This document shows positions 16,341-24,594 of a stretch of DNA of 64,000 nt, piece after piece (positions within the stretch are counted from its first letter, which is position 1; the number at the start of each line of letters is the position of its first letter). This DNA comes from an uncultured Ruminococcus sp. Its GTDB lineage: Bacteria > Bacillota > Clostridia > Oscillospirales > Acutalibacteraceae. The position numbers were made by a program, and so were the translations under genes. The stretch is taken from the NCBI GenBank assembly GCA_958403905.1, contig CATXZD010000013.1, positions 22,875 through 86,874 of the forward strand. Direction: 5' to 3'. The notes below the pieces were generated by a model. The model saw only the letters and a list, made by a program, of their open reading frames with translations, did no database searches and was not told where the DNA came from.

Positions 16341-18428
16341 ATGTTAAGGGATTTAAAGCCAACCGACAAAGTCTGCGGTTTTGATGTGCGTCCCGGTCAT
16401 TATCTTGAAAACGGCGCAACGCCTGTTCGAGGAGGAGTTAATTTCACCATAACTTCTTTTTCAGCGACCTCTTGCACACTGTTGCTTTTTAAACCGCTTG
16501 AAGACGAGCCGTACGCAAGGATTCCGTTTCCTGAATCCTATAAAATCGGCAATACTTACTCAATGATTGTTTTCGGACTTGAAATAAACGAATTTGAATA
16601 CGCTTACTCGCTTGACGGTCCGTATGACGAAAACAAAGGTCTGATATTTGACAAAAACAAGTATGTGCTTGACCCTTACGCAATGGCTGTAACAGGACAG
16701 AGCGGCTGGGGCAACAAGCAGAAAAGCGAATGCGTCTACAAGGCTCGTGTTGTTTCAAACGATTACGACTGGGGAAATTTTAAAAAGAAAAACCTTCCTC
16801 TTGAAGAACTTATTATATATGAAACTCATGTCAGAGGATTTACTCAGGACAAGTCCTCAAATGTTAAGCACAATGGTACTTTTGCGGGAATAAAGGAGAA
16901 AATCCCGTATTTAAAGGAGCTTGGCATTAACGCTGTTGAGCTTATGCCGATTTTTGAGTTTGACGAAATGGGTTCATCACGCACATTTAACGGTGAAAAG
17001 CTTTACGACTATTGGGGTTACAACACCGTTTGCTTCTTTGCTCCGAATACAAGCTACGAATCTGCCCATGAGCATCACCGTGAGGGCCGAGAGCTTAAAA
17101 GCCTTATACGTGAATTGCAGGAAAACGGAATTGAAGTAATTTTAGACGTTGTATTTAATCACACTGCCGAAGGCAACGAATTGGGTCCTCACTTTTCGTT
17201 TAAGGGACTTGACAACAATATTTACTATATGCTTACCCCTGATGGCAAGTATTACAATTTCAGCGGCTGCGGAAACGTTCTTAACTGCAATCACCCGATG
17301 GTTCAGGAGTTTATTTTGAATTGTCTGCGTTACTGGGTTACGGAGTACAGGGTTGACGGTTTCCGTTTTGACCTTGCTTCAATCTTAGGCCGTAACGAGG
17401 ACGGCTCGCCTATGGACAAGCCTCCTCTGCTAAAGAGCCTTGCGTTTGACCCGATTTTAAGCAATGTAAAACTGATTGCCGAGGCGTGGGATGCAGGCGG
17501 ACTTTATCAGGTCGGAAGCTTCCCCTCGTGGAACAGATGGGCTGAATGGAACGGCAAATACCGTGACGATATGCGCAGATTTTTAAAGGGTGACGACAAC
17601 CTTGCGTGGGCTGCCGCTCACAGACTGACAGGTTCAAAGGATCTTTACGACCCGGCTTACAGGGGCAACAACGCTTCTGTAAACTTCCTTACCTGTCATG
17701 ACGGCTTCACTCTTTACGATATGTACTCATACAACGAAAAGCACAACTATAAAAACGGCTGGAACAATAACGACGGCGCCAATGACAACAACAGCTGGAA
17801 CTGCGGTGCCGAGGGTGAAACAAACGACAAAAACGTTAACGAGCTTCGACTAAAGATGTGCAAAAATGCCTTTGCAACACTTATGTGCAGCAGAGGTGCT
17901 GCACTGTTCCTTGCGGGTGATGAATTCTGCAACACGCAATTTGGCAATAACAACGCTTATTGTCAGGACAACATAACCTCGTGGCTTGACTGGAGCAGAA
18001 AAGAAAAATACAAAGATGTTTTTGAATTTTTCAAATATATGATTTCATTCCGCAAGCGTTTTAACGTTATAACGGCTAACAGACGTGAAGCCACGTGCAG
18101 TTTTCCGCCCGAAAGCATACATTCCTGTATTCCTTGGAACACAGAGTTTGACTCAAACACAAGAATGATTGGAGTAATGTATGCAGGTGCAGACAGAAAT
18201 AACCCTGCGCTTGACGAAATTGTATATTTCGGAATTAACGCTTACTGGAATGACGTTAACGTTGAGCTTCCTGCACTCCCGACAGGTTACGTTTGGAAGT
18301 TATACGTTGATACGGGCAGAAGCTCAAATGACGTAATTACGGAAAATAAAAATATTATTCTTTATAATCGCAGAATCACAATGCACGGCAGAACCGTTAT
18401 CGCCGCCGTTGCACAAAAACAATACTGA
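16341..18428 (+). CDS. glgX: Glycogen debranching enzyme / isoamylase-type GH13 protein
   Basis: 695 residues. An N-terminal beta-sandwich (about 1-140) precedes a GH13 barrel with 'DVVFNHTAEG' (region I), 'GFRFDLASILGR' carrying the nucleophile Asp (region II), 'LIAEAWDAGG' carrying the acid Glu (region III) and 'NFLTCHDGFTL' (region IV). A C-terminal beta domain follows. It cleaves alpha-1,6 branches of glycogen or starch products. GlgX and isoamylase/TreX are hard to tell apart by eye. The ATG at 16341 follows GGGGAGGA. It is cytoplasmic, with no signal peptide. Confidence 0.9.
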   Translation: MLRDLKPTDKVCGFDVRPGHYLENGATPVRGGVNFTITSFSATSCTLLLFKPLEDEPYARIPFPESYKIGNTYSMIVFGLEINEFEYAYSLDGPYDENKGLIFDKNKYVLDPYAMAVTGQSGWGNKQKSECVYKARVVSNDYDWGNFKKKNLPLEELIIYETHVRGFTQDKSSNVKHNGTFAGIKEKIPYLKELGINAVELMPIFEFDEMGSSRTFNGEKLYDYWGYNTVCFFAPNTSYESAHEHHREGRELKSLIRELQENGIEVILDVVFNHTAEGNELGPHFSFKGLDNNIYYMLTPDGKYYNFSGCGNVLNCNHPMVQEFILNCLRYWVTEYRVDGFRFDLASILGRNEDGSPMDKPPLLKSLAFDPILSNVKLIAEAWDAGGLYQVGSFPSWNRWAEWNGKYRDDMRRFLKGDDNLAWAAAHRLTGSKDLYDPAYRGNNASVNFLTCHDGFTLYDMYSYNEKHNYKNGWNNNDGANDNNSWNCGAEGETNDKNVNELRLKMCKNAFATLMCSRGAALFLAGDEFCNTQFGNNNAYCQDNITSWLDWSRKEKYKDVFEFFKYMISFRKRFNVITANRREATCSFPPESIHSCIPWNTEFDSNTRMIGVMYAGADRNNPALDEIVYFGINAYWNDVNVELPALPTGYVWKLYVDTGRSSNDVITENKNIILYNRRITMHGRTVIAAVAQKQY

Positions 18429-18438
18429 TTATTTCAAC

Positions 18439-18470
18439 AAAAAGCAGGCATCAAATGACGCCTGCTTTTT
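18439..18470 (+). terminator. Bidirectional terminator between glgX and the protease gene
   Basis: AAAAAGCAGGC (18439-18449) pairs perfectly with GCCTGCTTTTT (18460-18470) around a 10-base loop. U-tracts occur on both strands. It serves glgX rightward and the protease gene ending at 18541 leftward. Confidence 0.85.
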
Positions 18471-18540
18471 TCTGTTTTAAAATATAAACAATAATGATAA
18501 CAGTTCAGTAACCATTTGCTTCAAACTCCGAACTATCAAA

Positions 18541-21500
18541 TCAGCCTGCCGCACCGCCGTCAAGCGAGTCTATAAGTCCTGCTGTGTATTTCTGAATATC
18601 TGTTGCATTATTAATATTTATTTTGCCGCACGTTTCGCCGACAATTGCATTACAGCGCTGTATCGGAGAAAGCTCTGCATCATCGACAAGCCATTTTTCA
18701 ATAAGCGTAGCGTCTAAAACATTTACGATTCCGTCAAGGTTTACGTCGCCCTTTATAAACACGCTGTAATCAAAAAGCTCGCCCGAAGCTTCTCTCTCCT
18801 GCGTTTCAAGATTAACAAATTTAAGTCCGTAACTGTCCGCATAGCTTTTTGCAGCTGTATCGGGATAGCCGTTAATTATAAAGTCCGTAATCATCAAAGA
18901 TTTGTATTCAAGCTCGCTCATTCCTGTATAAGCAAAGGCATTTTCGCCTATTTCTTCAACATTTTTTCCAAGTGCTACACTTTTAAAGGCACAACTTGAA
19001 AAAGCTCCTACGGAAATCACCTTAACACTGTCGGGCAAAATAAGGTCGCATATACTTACACAATTTTTAAATGCGCTCTCCCCTATCTTGCTAAGCGAGT
19101 TTCCGAACTCAATATTTTTAAGCTTTTTACAGTTTTCAAAAGTGCTGCCGCCTATCGATACAAGACTGTCGGGCAGTTTCACGTCCGTAAGCTCGGGACA
19201 ATCGCTGAATGCTCTCCACTCAAGACTTTCAACACCATCTTCAACAACAATCTTTTCAAGTGCCGACATTCCGGTAAATGCATTAGATGAAACGCTTTTG
19301 AATTGTCCGGGGATTATTACTGAAGTAATTTTGTCGGAATGTAATATATCAGAGCTGAAGTATTCGGATAAACCTGAAATTTTTCTTCCGAACATTTCCG
19401 ATGGAATTACCATTTCGGGTGAATCGCCGTTATAGCTAACCAGCATTAACTCTCTTGTTTCCAAATCACCTGCAACACCGTAACCATTGCTGTCAGACAT
19501 ATCGCAGACTAAATCAAGATAAACTTCTCCGCTTGTTTCGTCAACAACATAAGCGTTGCCGTCAAATGATAACGGAGCTCCGTTAACCTTTGCAGAGGTA
19601 ATTATTCCGATAAAGCTTTCAACCGTACATTTGCCGTCATCTAATTTTATTATCGGCACACTGTCACTCCCTGCCGACAATAAACTGACAGTCATATTTT
19701 CATTACAAACCATATTTTCGGAAAAAATCTGTGTATCTTTTGAAGAGCAGTTTTCTATTGTTGTTTCGTAACCGCTTAGATAATACAGTCCTGCCGAATC
19801 AACACCGTAAACCGTTGCGTTAATAATATCGCAGTCAATCAGCTTACATTCCATTAAATAAGAACCGATAACTGCGGCTGAATTTGCTTTTAATTTGCAG
19901 TTTGTTACATTGCAGTTTTCGATTATCGAGTTAGTGCAGAAATTAGAAATTAACATTGCACTGTTATCAGAAGTTACCGAGCAGTTTTCTAACGTAACAT
20001 TTTTAACAGTGGCATTGTACAGCTCGCCAAACAAGCCTGATTTATAATTGCCCCTTGAGTCAATTACAAAATTGCTCATTTTGTGTCCGTTTCCGTCAAA
20101 GATTCCGCTGAAAGCATTTTTGGTGTAAATAGTCTGAATTTCTTTTCCGCCGAAGTCTAAATCGGCACCGAGCACTATTTTATTAATACTTCTGTCGCCT
20201 TTATCTTCAACTTGACTGATAAGTCTGCTGTAGTCATCAACGCTGTTTACAGTAAAAGTAAAATTCTTTACTTTGTCGATACTGCATTTAAGCAAACAGT
20301 ATTCATTATCCACAGTGTTTTGCGAGGAATTACTGTCGGCAAGAATTGATTTTGCAGTTTCAAGGTTAACTCTTAACTCTTCAAGAACATCTGCACTTAT
20401 GCCTTCATCGGGGACAAGCTTTTCACCTGTCTTTACAAGCTCCTCAAGCTCTGTTTTGCGTACTTCGCCGTCATTTGAGGTGTATGCTTTTATTGCGGCG
20501 TAACCGCACTCAGGTTTATCGGCAACATCTGCCCAGCCTTCGCCGTTTTTCATACAATAGCTTCTGCCTGAAACCTCGTTTTCGCTGTCGGATTTAAAAT
20601 TCAGAAAAAGGTCTGAATTACTTTTTACTACAACCGAAAACGTATCGCCTGCACCGAGAGTTACATTATCAGGGCAGTCAACCGTGTGAATACCCGTAAA
20701 GTCAATTGAGCAATCAAAGCTTGATATAAGGTTACCGTCCTGCGGTGAAGTAAATCCGCTGTTAAGCTTATAAATTTCAATTTCTACATCAGCAGCACCT
20801 ACTGTCTGCAGACAAATCTGCTTTAGCACCTCGTTGGATTTTGCCGTAAAAACATTTGCGGCTGACTCAACGTTGAATCCTGCATATGATGTAAGCTGAT
20901 GCTGATAAATGTTGTCAAATTCATCAACACTCTGCATTTCGTAGCTTGCAACACAGCTTAAAGGCGTTTCATAGGACATCCAGAAGTATCCCTCATACCC
21001 TTTAGCAGTACTGCAGCTCTCTTCGCCCCAGCTGTTTTTGCAAAGCCAAGCGCCGTCATTTTCAGGCTGCATCTCAGGGTTAAAGTTCTCTTTGCTAAAG
21101 CTGTCATCCCATCCTACTGCTACAACAAGGTGAGCCTGATTATTACTGCCGTCAATCGGATTTCCGTTGTCATAATAAGACTGCATTCCATCAACCATAT
21201 AGGTATTTGAATAAAAGCAGTTGTAATTAATTACCACAGCGCCCTTTTCAATAACGGTTTTCTTAATAAGCGCATTATCATTTGTAAGCTCATTATAATC
21301 TTTCAGACGATAATCCGAATAATATCTAAGACCCTCAGGACAGCTATTTTTCGATTCATACGGCAAAAGATTTTCGGGATATGCGCCGTAGCCTGCACTA
21401 AGTCCATGTGCCACCATATCGGCAGAGCCGCCGGTACTTCCTTTAGCAGGGTCATTAATATAGTCGCCGTAAAGCGGTGAACTTTTATCGTCACAATTTG

Positions 21501-21915
21501 TATGAATATACCATGTGTGACCGCTTTCTGAGAGGTCAAGCGACCGTGAGGGATTATCTCCTTCTTTTGCAGAAAGCTCGGGCTGAGAAAGAATGTTTGA
21601 CTCCATTGACGCAGTAGACGCAAAATCCCAGCACAGACCTTCACTGCCTTGATTTTTAACAGACGTAACCCTGTTGTATTTACGCAAATCGTATTTTGAC
21701 GGCAAAGAGGTTTCATTTACGTCAACATCGTTGTTAAGCGCTTCAACATCAACCTCATCACCGTTTTCATTGTAATAAGATAAAAGATTGTTATTTTCAA
21801 TCGGATGTATGTATTGCAGCTCCTGCTCGTTTTCAACTGCACTTACAGAGAACAAAGACGCGCCGCTGCCTGCAATGAGTGTACATAACAGCAACGAAAT
21901 TATTTTCTTTTTCAT
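18541..21915 (-). CDS. Secreted C1 (papain-like) protease with lectin-like, LRR and dockerin modules
   Basis: 1124 residues. A signal peptide (1-26) is followed by a papain-family domain with Q89, C95 (GLCWDF), H262 (NQAHLVVAVGWDD) and N294 (LCKNSWGEE), so the catalytic set is intact. A lectin-like beta domain (about 323-480) often follows this protease type. Next come a helical linker, GLUG-like right-handed repeats (about 610-740), BspA-type leucine-rich repeats (about 860-1030) and a dockerin (about 1052-1120) with two calcium-loop repeats (GDVNLDGIVNVLDAT; GKININNATDIQK). It is probably exported and displayed through a cohesin. The ATG at 21915 follows GGAGG; an upstream GTG at 21927 overlaps that site. 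Confidence 0.92.
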   Translation of the reverse strand: MKKKIISLLLCTLIAGSGASLFSVSAVENEQELQYIHPIENNNLLSYYNENGDEVDVEALNNDVDVNETSLPSKYDLRKYNRVTSVKNQGSEGLCWDFASTASMESNILSQPELSAKEGDNPSRSLDLSESGHTWYIHTNCDDKSSPLYGDYINDPAKGSTGGSADMVAHGLSAGYGAYPENLLPYESKNSCPEGLRYYSDYRLKDYNELTNDNALIKKTVIEKGAVVINYNCFYSNTYMVDGMQSYYDNGNPIDGSNNQAHLVVAVGWDDSFSKENFNPEMQPENDGAWLCKNSWGEESCSTAKGYEGYFWMSYETPLSCVASYEMQSVDEFDNIYQHQLTSYAGFNVESAANVFTAKSNEVLKQICLQTVGAADVEIEIYKLNSGFTSPQDGNLISSFDCSIDFTGIHTVDCPDNVTLGAGDTFSVVVKSNSDLFLNFKSDSENEVSGRSYCMKNGEGWADVADKPECGYAAIKAYTSNDGEVRKTELEELVKTGEKLVPDEGISADVLEELRVNLETAKSILADSNSSQNTVDNEYCLLKCSIDKVKNFTFTVNSVDDYSRLISQVEDKGDRSINKIVLGADLDFGGKEIQTIYTKNAFSGIFDGNGHKMSNFVIDSRGNYKSGLFGELYNATVKNVTLENCSVTSDNSAMLISNFCTNSIIENCNVTNCKLKANSAAVIGSYLMECKLIDCDIINATVYGVDSAGLYYLSGYETTIENCSSKDTQIFSENMVCNENMTVSLLSAGSDSVPIIKLDDGKCTVESFIGIITSAKVNGAPLSFDGNAYVVDETSGEVYLDLVCDMSDSNGYGVAGDLETRELMLVSYNGDSPEMVIPSEMFGRKISGLSEYFSSDILHSDKITSVIIPGQFKSVSSNAFTGMSALEKIVVEDGVESLEWRAFSDCPELTDVKLPDSLVSIGGSTFENCKKLKNIEFGNSLSKIGESAFKNCVSICDLILPDSVKVISVGAFSSCAFKSVALGKNVEEIGENAFAYTGMSELEYKSLMITDFIINGYPDTAAKSYADSYGLKFVNLETQEREASGELFDYSVFIKGDVNLDGIVNVLDATLIEKWLVDDAELSPIQRCNAIVGETCGKININNATDIQKYTAGLIDSLDGGAAG

Positions 21916-21958
21916 AATAACCTCCACAGCATATGTGTTTTGTAATGCCTTTGTCTGT

Positions 21959-21987
21959 ATTATAATTTAAATAAGCCAAATTGTCTA
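21959..21987 (-). promoter_or_regulatory. Predicted promoter of the protease gene
   Basis: On the minus strand: TAGACA (21987-21982), a 17-base spacer and TATAAT (21964-21959), 44 bases before the ATG. Confidence 0.55.
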
Positions 21988-22006
21988 TAATTATTTCTGA
22001 CTGCAC

Positions 22007-22035
22007 TTGAAAAATATAATAAAAATGCTTATAAT
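22007..22035 (+). promoter_or_regulatory. Predicted promoter of the mini-kinase gene
   Basis: TTGAAA (22007-22012), a 17-base spacer and TATAAT (22030-22035), 31 bases before the ATG. It is divergent from the protease promoter. Confidence 0.55.
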
Positions 22036-22065
22036 ATTCTCAATAAAAGTGTCAAGGAGGTTTGT

Positions 22066-22614
22066 ATGGAAATTAAAACACTTAGCGTAAACGGCAAAGA
22101 ATATGAAATCATCAAACTGCTCGGCGAAGGCAAGGGCGGCTATTCATACCTTGCAACTGACGGTAATCAAAATTACACATTAAAGCAAATTCACCATAAG
22201 CCCTGCACTTATTATCAATTCGGTGACAAAATTCAATCCGAAATTAACGACTACGAAAGGCTTAAAAAAATTGGAATAACTATGCCCGAAATGCTTGATG
22301 TTGACGTTAAGAACGAACGCATATTAAAGGAATACATTGACGGCGAAACAGTTTTTGACCTTGTTTTGCAGGACAAGATGAAAGATGAATATATTGAACA
22401 GGTAAAAGCTATGTGCTCACTGCTTTATCCTCAAAACACAAATATTGACTATTTTCCAACTAACTTCATCGTGCAGAATGAAAAAATGTATTACATAGAC
22501 TACGAGTGCAACGATTATATGGAAGAATGGAATTTTGAAAACTGGGGAATAAAATACTGGAGCCAAACCCCAGAGTTTCTGGAATATATAAGCAAAAACA
22601 AAAGTGATTCTTGA
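22066..22614 (+). CDS. Small protein-kinase-like protein
   Basis: 182 residues, short for a kinase. A glycine-rich loop (LLGEGKGGYSYLA) is followed by a lysine (TLKQIH) and a catalytic-loop-like D-x4-N (IDYFPTNFIV), where the usual HRD histidine is absent. A metal-binding aspartate comes next (YYIDYE). The core residues for phosphotransfer therefore seem present although the C-lobe is minimal. No membrane or sensory domain is visible. The substrate is unknown; a small-molecule kinase related to aminoglycoside or Kdo kinases is as likely as a protein kinase. It has a strong AAGGAGG site. Confidence 0.75.
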   Translation: MEIKTLSVNGKEYEIIKLLGEGKGGYSYLATDGNQNYTLKQIHHKPCTYYQFGDKIQSEINDYERLKKIGITMPEMLDVDVKNERILKEYIDGETVFDLVLQDKMKDEYIEQVKAMCSLLYPQNTNIDYFPTNFIVQNEKMYYIDYECNDYMEEWNFENWGIKYWSQTPEFLEYISKNKSDS

Positions 22615-22639
22615 TTTTAGAATGCAGATATGATAAAAT
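22611..22639 (+). promoter_or_regulatory. Predicted promoter of ilvD
   Basis: TTGATT (22611-22616), a 17-base spacer and TAAAAT (22634-22639), overlapping the last codons of the kinase gene. No T-box or leader peptide is seen in the short leader. Confidence 0.45.
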
Positions 22640-22686
22640 AGTGTATAAGAATATTTAATAAAAATAAACCGAAAGGATTGATTATA

Positions 22687-24345
22687 ATGAAAAGTTCAGT
22701 TTTAAAGGACGGCATAAATGCTGCTCCCCAGCGTACACTTCTTCACGCTTTAGGTCTTACCGATGAAGAAATCAAAAAGCCGTTAATCGGTATCGTAAGC
22801 TCCAAAAACGATATTGTTCCCGGTCATATGAATATTGACAAGGTTGTTGAGGCTGTAAAAATGGGCGTTGCCCTTGCAGGCGGTGTTCCGATAGTATTCC
22901 CTGCAATTGCTGTTTGTGACGGTATTGCAATGGGTCATGAGGGTATGAAATATTCTCTTGTTACACGTGAGCTTATTGCCGACTCAACCGAGGCTATGGC
23001 TAAGGCGCACGCGTTTGACGGTCTTGTTATGGTTCCCAACTGCGACAAGAACGTTCCCGGACTTCTTATGGCGGCTGCAAGACTTAATATTCCTTCAATT
23101 TTTGTTAGCGGCGGTCCTATGCTTGCCGGCAAGGTTGACGGTAAGAAAATCAGCTACTCTACTGTTTCTGAGGCTGTTTCACGCTTTAAGGTAGGCGAAA
23201 TTGACGAGGAAAAGTTAAGCGAATATGAAAACAACGCTTGTCCAACCTGTGGTTCATGCTCGGGTATGTTCACTGCCAACTCAATGAACTGCCTTACAGA
23301 GGTTATCGGTATGGGTCTTAAAGGCAACGGTACTGTTCCTGCTGTTTACTCTCAGCGTTTACAGCTTGCAAAGCACGCAGGTATGCAGATTATGGAGCTT
23401 GTTAAAAACAACATTCGTCCACGTGACATTATGACAGAGGAAACATTCAAAAATGCTCTGACAGTTGATATGGCTCTTGGCTGTTCAACAAACACAATGC
23501 TTCATCTTCCTGCTATCGCTCACGAGTGCGGAATCGATTTGGATCTTGACATTGCAAATGAAATCTCTGCTAAGACTCCCAACCTCTGCCACCTTGCTCC
23601 CGCAGGCGAGCACTTTATTGAAGAGCTTAACGAAGCAGGCGGTATTTATGCAGTAATGCACGAGCTGACAAAGCTTAATCTTATCAACACCTCGCTTCTC
23701 ACCTGCACAGGCAAAACTGTTGGTGAAAACATTGAAGGCTGCGAAATTAAGGATACGGAAATCATCAGAACAGTTGAAAACCCCTACAGCAAAACAGGCG
23801 GCATCGCTGTATTAAAGGGCAACCTTGCTCCCGACGGCTGCGTTGTAAAAAGAAGTGCAGTTGCACAGGAAATGATGCACCACAGGGGATTTGCAAGAGT
23901 ATTTGACTGCGAAGAAGACGCTCTCAACGCAATTTACGACGGCAAAATTAACGAAGGCGACGTTGTTGTTATCCGCTACGAAGGACCTAAGGGCGGTCCC
24001 GGAATGAGAGAAATGCTCAATCCCACCTCTGCAATTATGGGCAGCGGTCTTGGTAACTGCGTTGCACTTATCACAGACGGACGTTTCTCAGGCGCTACAA
24101 GGGGCGCAGCAATCGGTCACGTTTCACCCGAAGCTGCAGTCGGCGGCCCTATTGCTCTTATTGAAGAGGGCGACACGATAGAAATCGACATTCCCGCAAA
24201 CACAATTAACGTGCTTGTTTCTGATGAAGAGCTTGCAAAGCGCAAGGCTGCTTGGACACCACGCAAACCGAGAATAACTTCCGGCTATCTTTCACGTTAT
24301 GCAAAACTTGTTACTTCAGGCGCACAGGGCGCAGTTCTTGAGTAA
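22687..24345 (+). CDS. ilvD: Dihydroxy-acid dehydratase IlvD
   Basis: 552 residues. The cluster-ligating cysteines lie in the PNCDKNVPG and TCGSCSGMFTANSMN motifs; the C-terminal 'TDGRFSGATRG' signature is present. It dehydrates 2,3-dihydroxy-isovalerate and its methyl homologue in valine, leucine and isoleucine synthesis. The ATG at 22687 follows AAAGGA 9 bases upstream; an in-frame TTG at 22678 is too close to that site. No other branched-chain gene is adjacent. Confidence 0.96.
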   Translation: MKSSVLKDGINAAPQRTLLHALGLTDEEIKKPLIGIVSSKNDIVPGHMNIDKVVEAVKMGVALAGGVPIVFPAIAVCDGIAMGHEGMKYSLVTRELIADSTEAMAKAHAFDGLVMVPNCDKNVPGLLMAAARLNIPSIFVSGGPMLAGKVDGKKISYSTVSEAVSRFKVGEIDEEKLSEYENNACPTCGSCSGMFTANSMNCLTEVIGMGLKGNGTVPAVYSQRLQLAKHAGMQIMELVKNNIRPRDIMTEETFKNALTVDMALGCSTNTMLHLPAIAHECGIDLDLDIANEISAKTPNLCHLAPAGEHFIEELNEAGGIYAVMHELTKLNLINTSLLTCTGKTVGENIEGCEIKDTEIIRTVENPYSKTGGIAVLKGNLAPDGCVVKRSAVAQEMMHHRGFARVFDCEEDALNAIYDGKINEGDVVVIRYEGPKGGPGMREMLNPTSAIMGSGLGNCVALITDGRFSGATRGAAIGHVSPEAAVGGPIALIEEGDTIEIDIPANTINVLVSDEELAKRKAAWTPRKPRITSGYLSRYAKLVTSGAQGAVLE

Positions 24346-24423
24346 ACCGTAAATTTATACAAAACTTTATACATAAATTTATGCTATTTGCGATATTTAA
24401 TCTTTAGAAAAAGCAATATGCAC

Positions 24424-24464
24424 AATTCACCCTTTGTTCTATTGGGCAAAGGGTGAATTTTTTT
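24424..24464 (+). terminator. Terminator of ilvD
   Basis: AATTCACCCTTTG (24424-24436) pairs perfectly with CAAAGGGTGAATT (24447-24459), followed by a run of Ts. Confidence 0.9.
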
Positions 24465-24481
24465 ATTTTACTCAATTATTG

Positions 24482-24510
24482 TTGTATATTTTATACAAAT
24501 ATGATATAAT
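24482..24510 (+). promoter_or_regulatory. Predicted promoter of the EF-G-like gene
   Basis: TTGTAT (24482-24487), a 17-base spacer and TATAAT (24505-24510). The leader to the start codon is about 80 bases and AT-rich. Confidence 0.5.
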
Positions 24511-24594
24511 TATTTAGACTTAATTCATACAATTGTTGAAATTGATAAAATAACGTCGAATTTAAAATTTTCAAAACGAAAGGAGTTTTCATTT

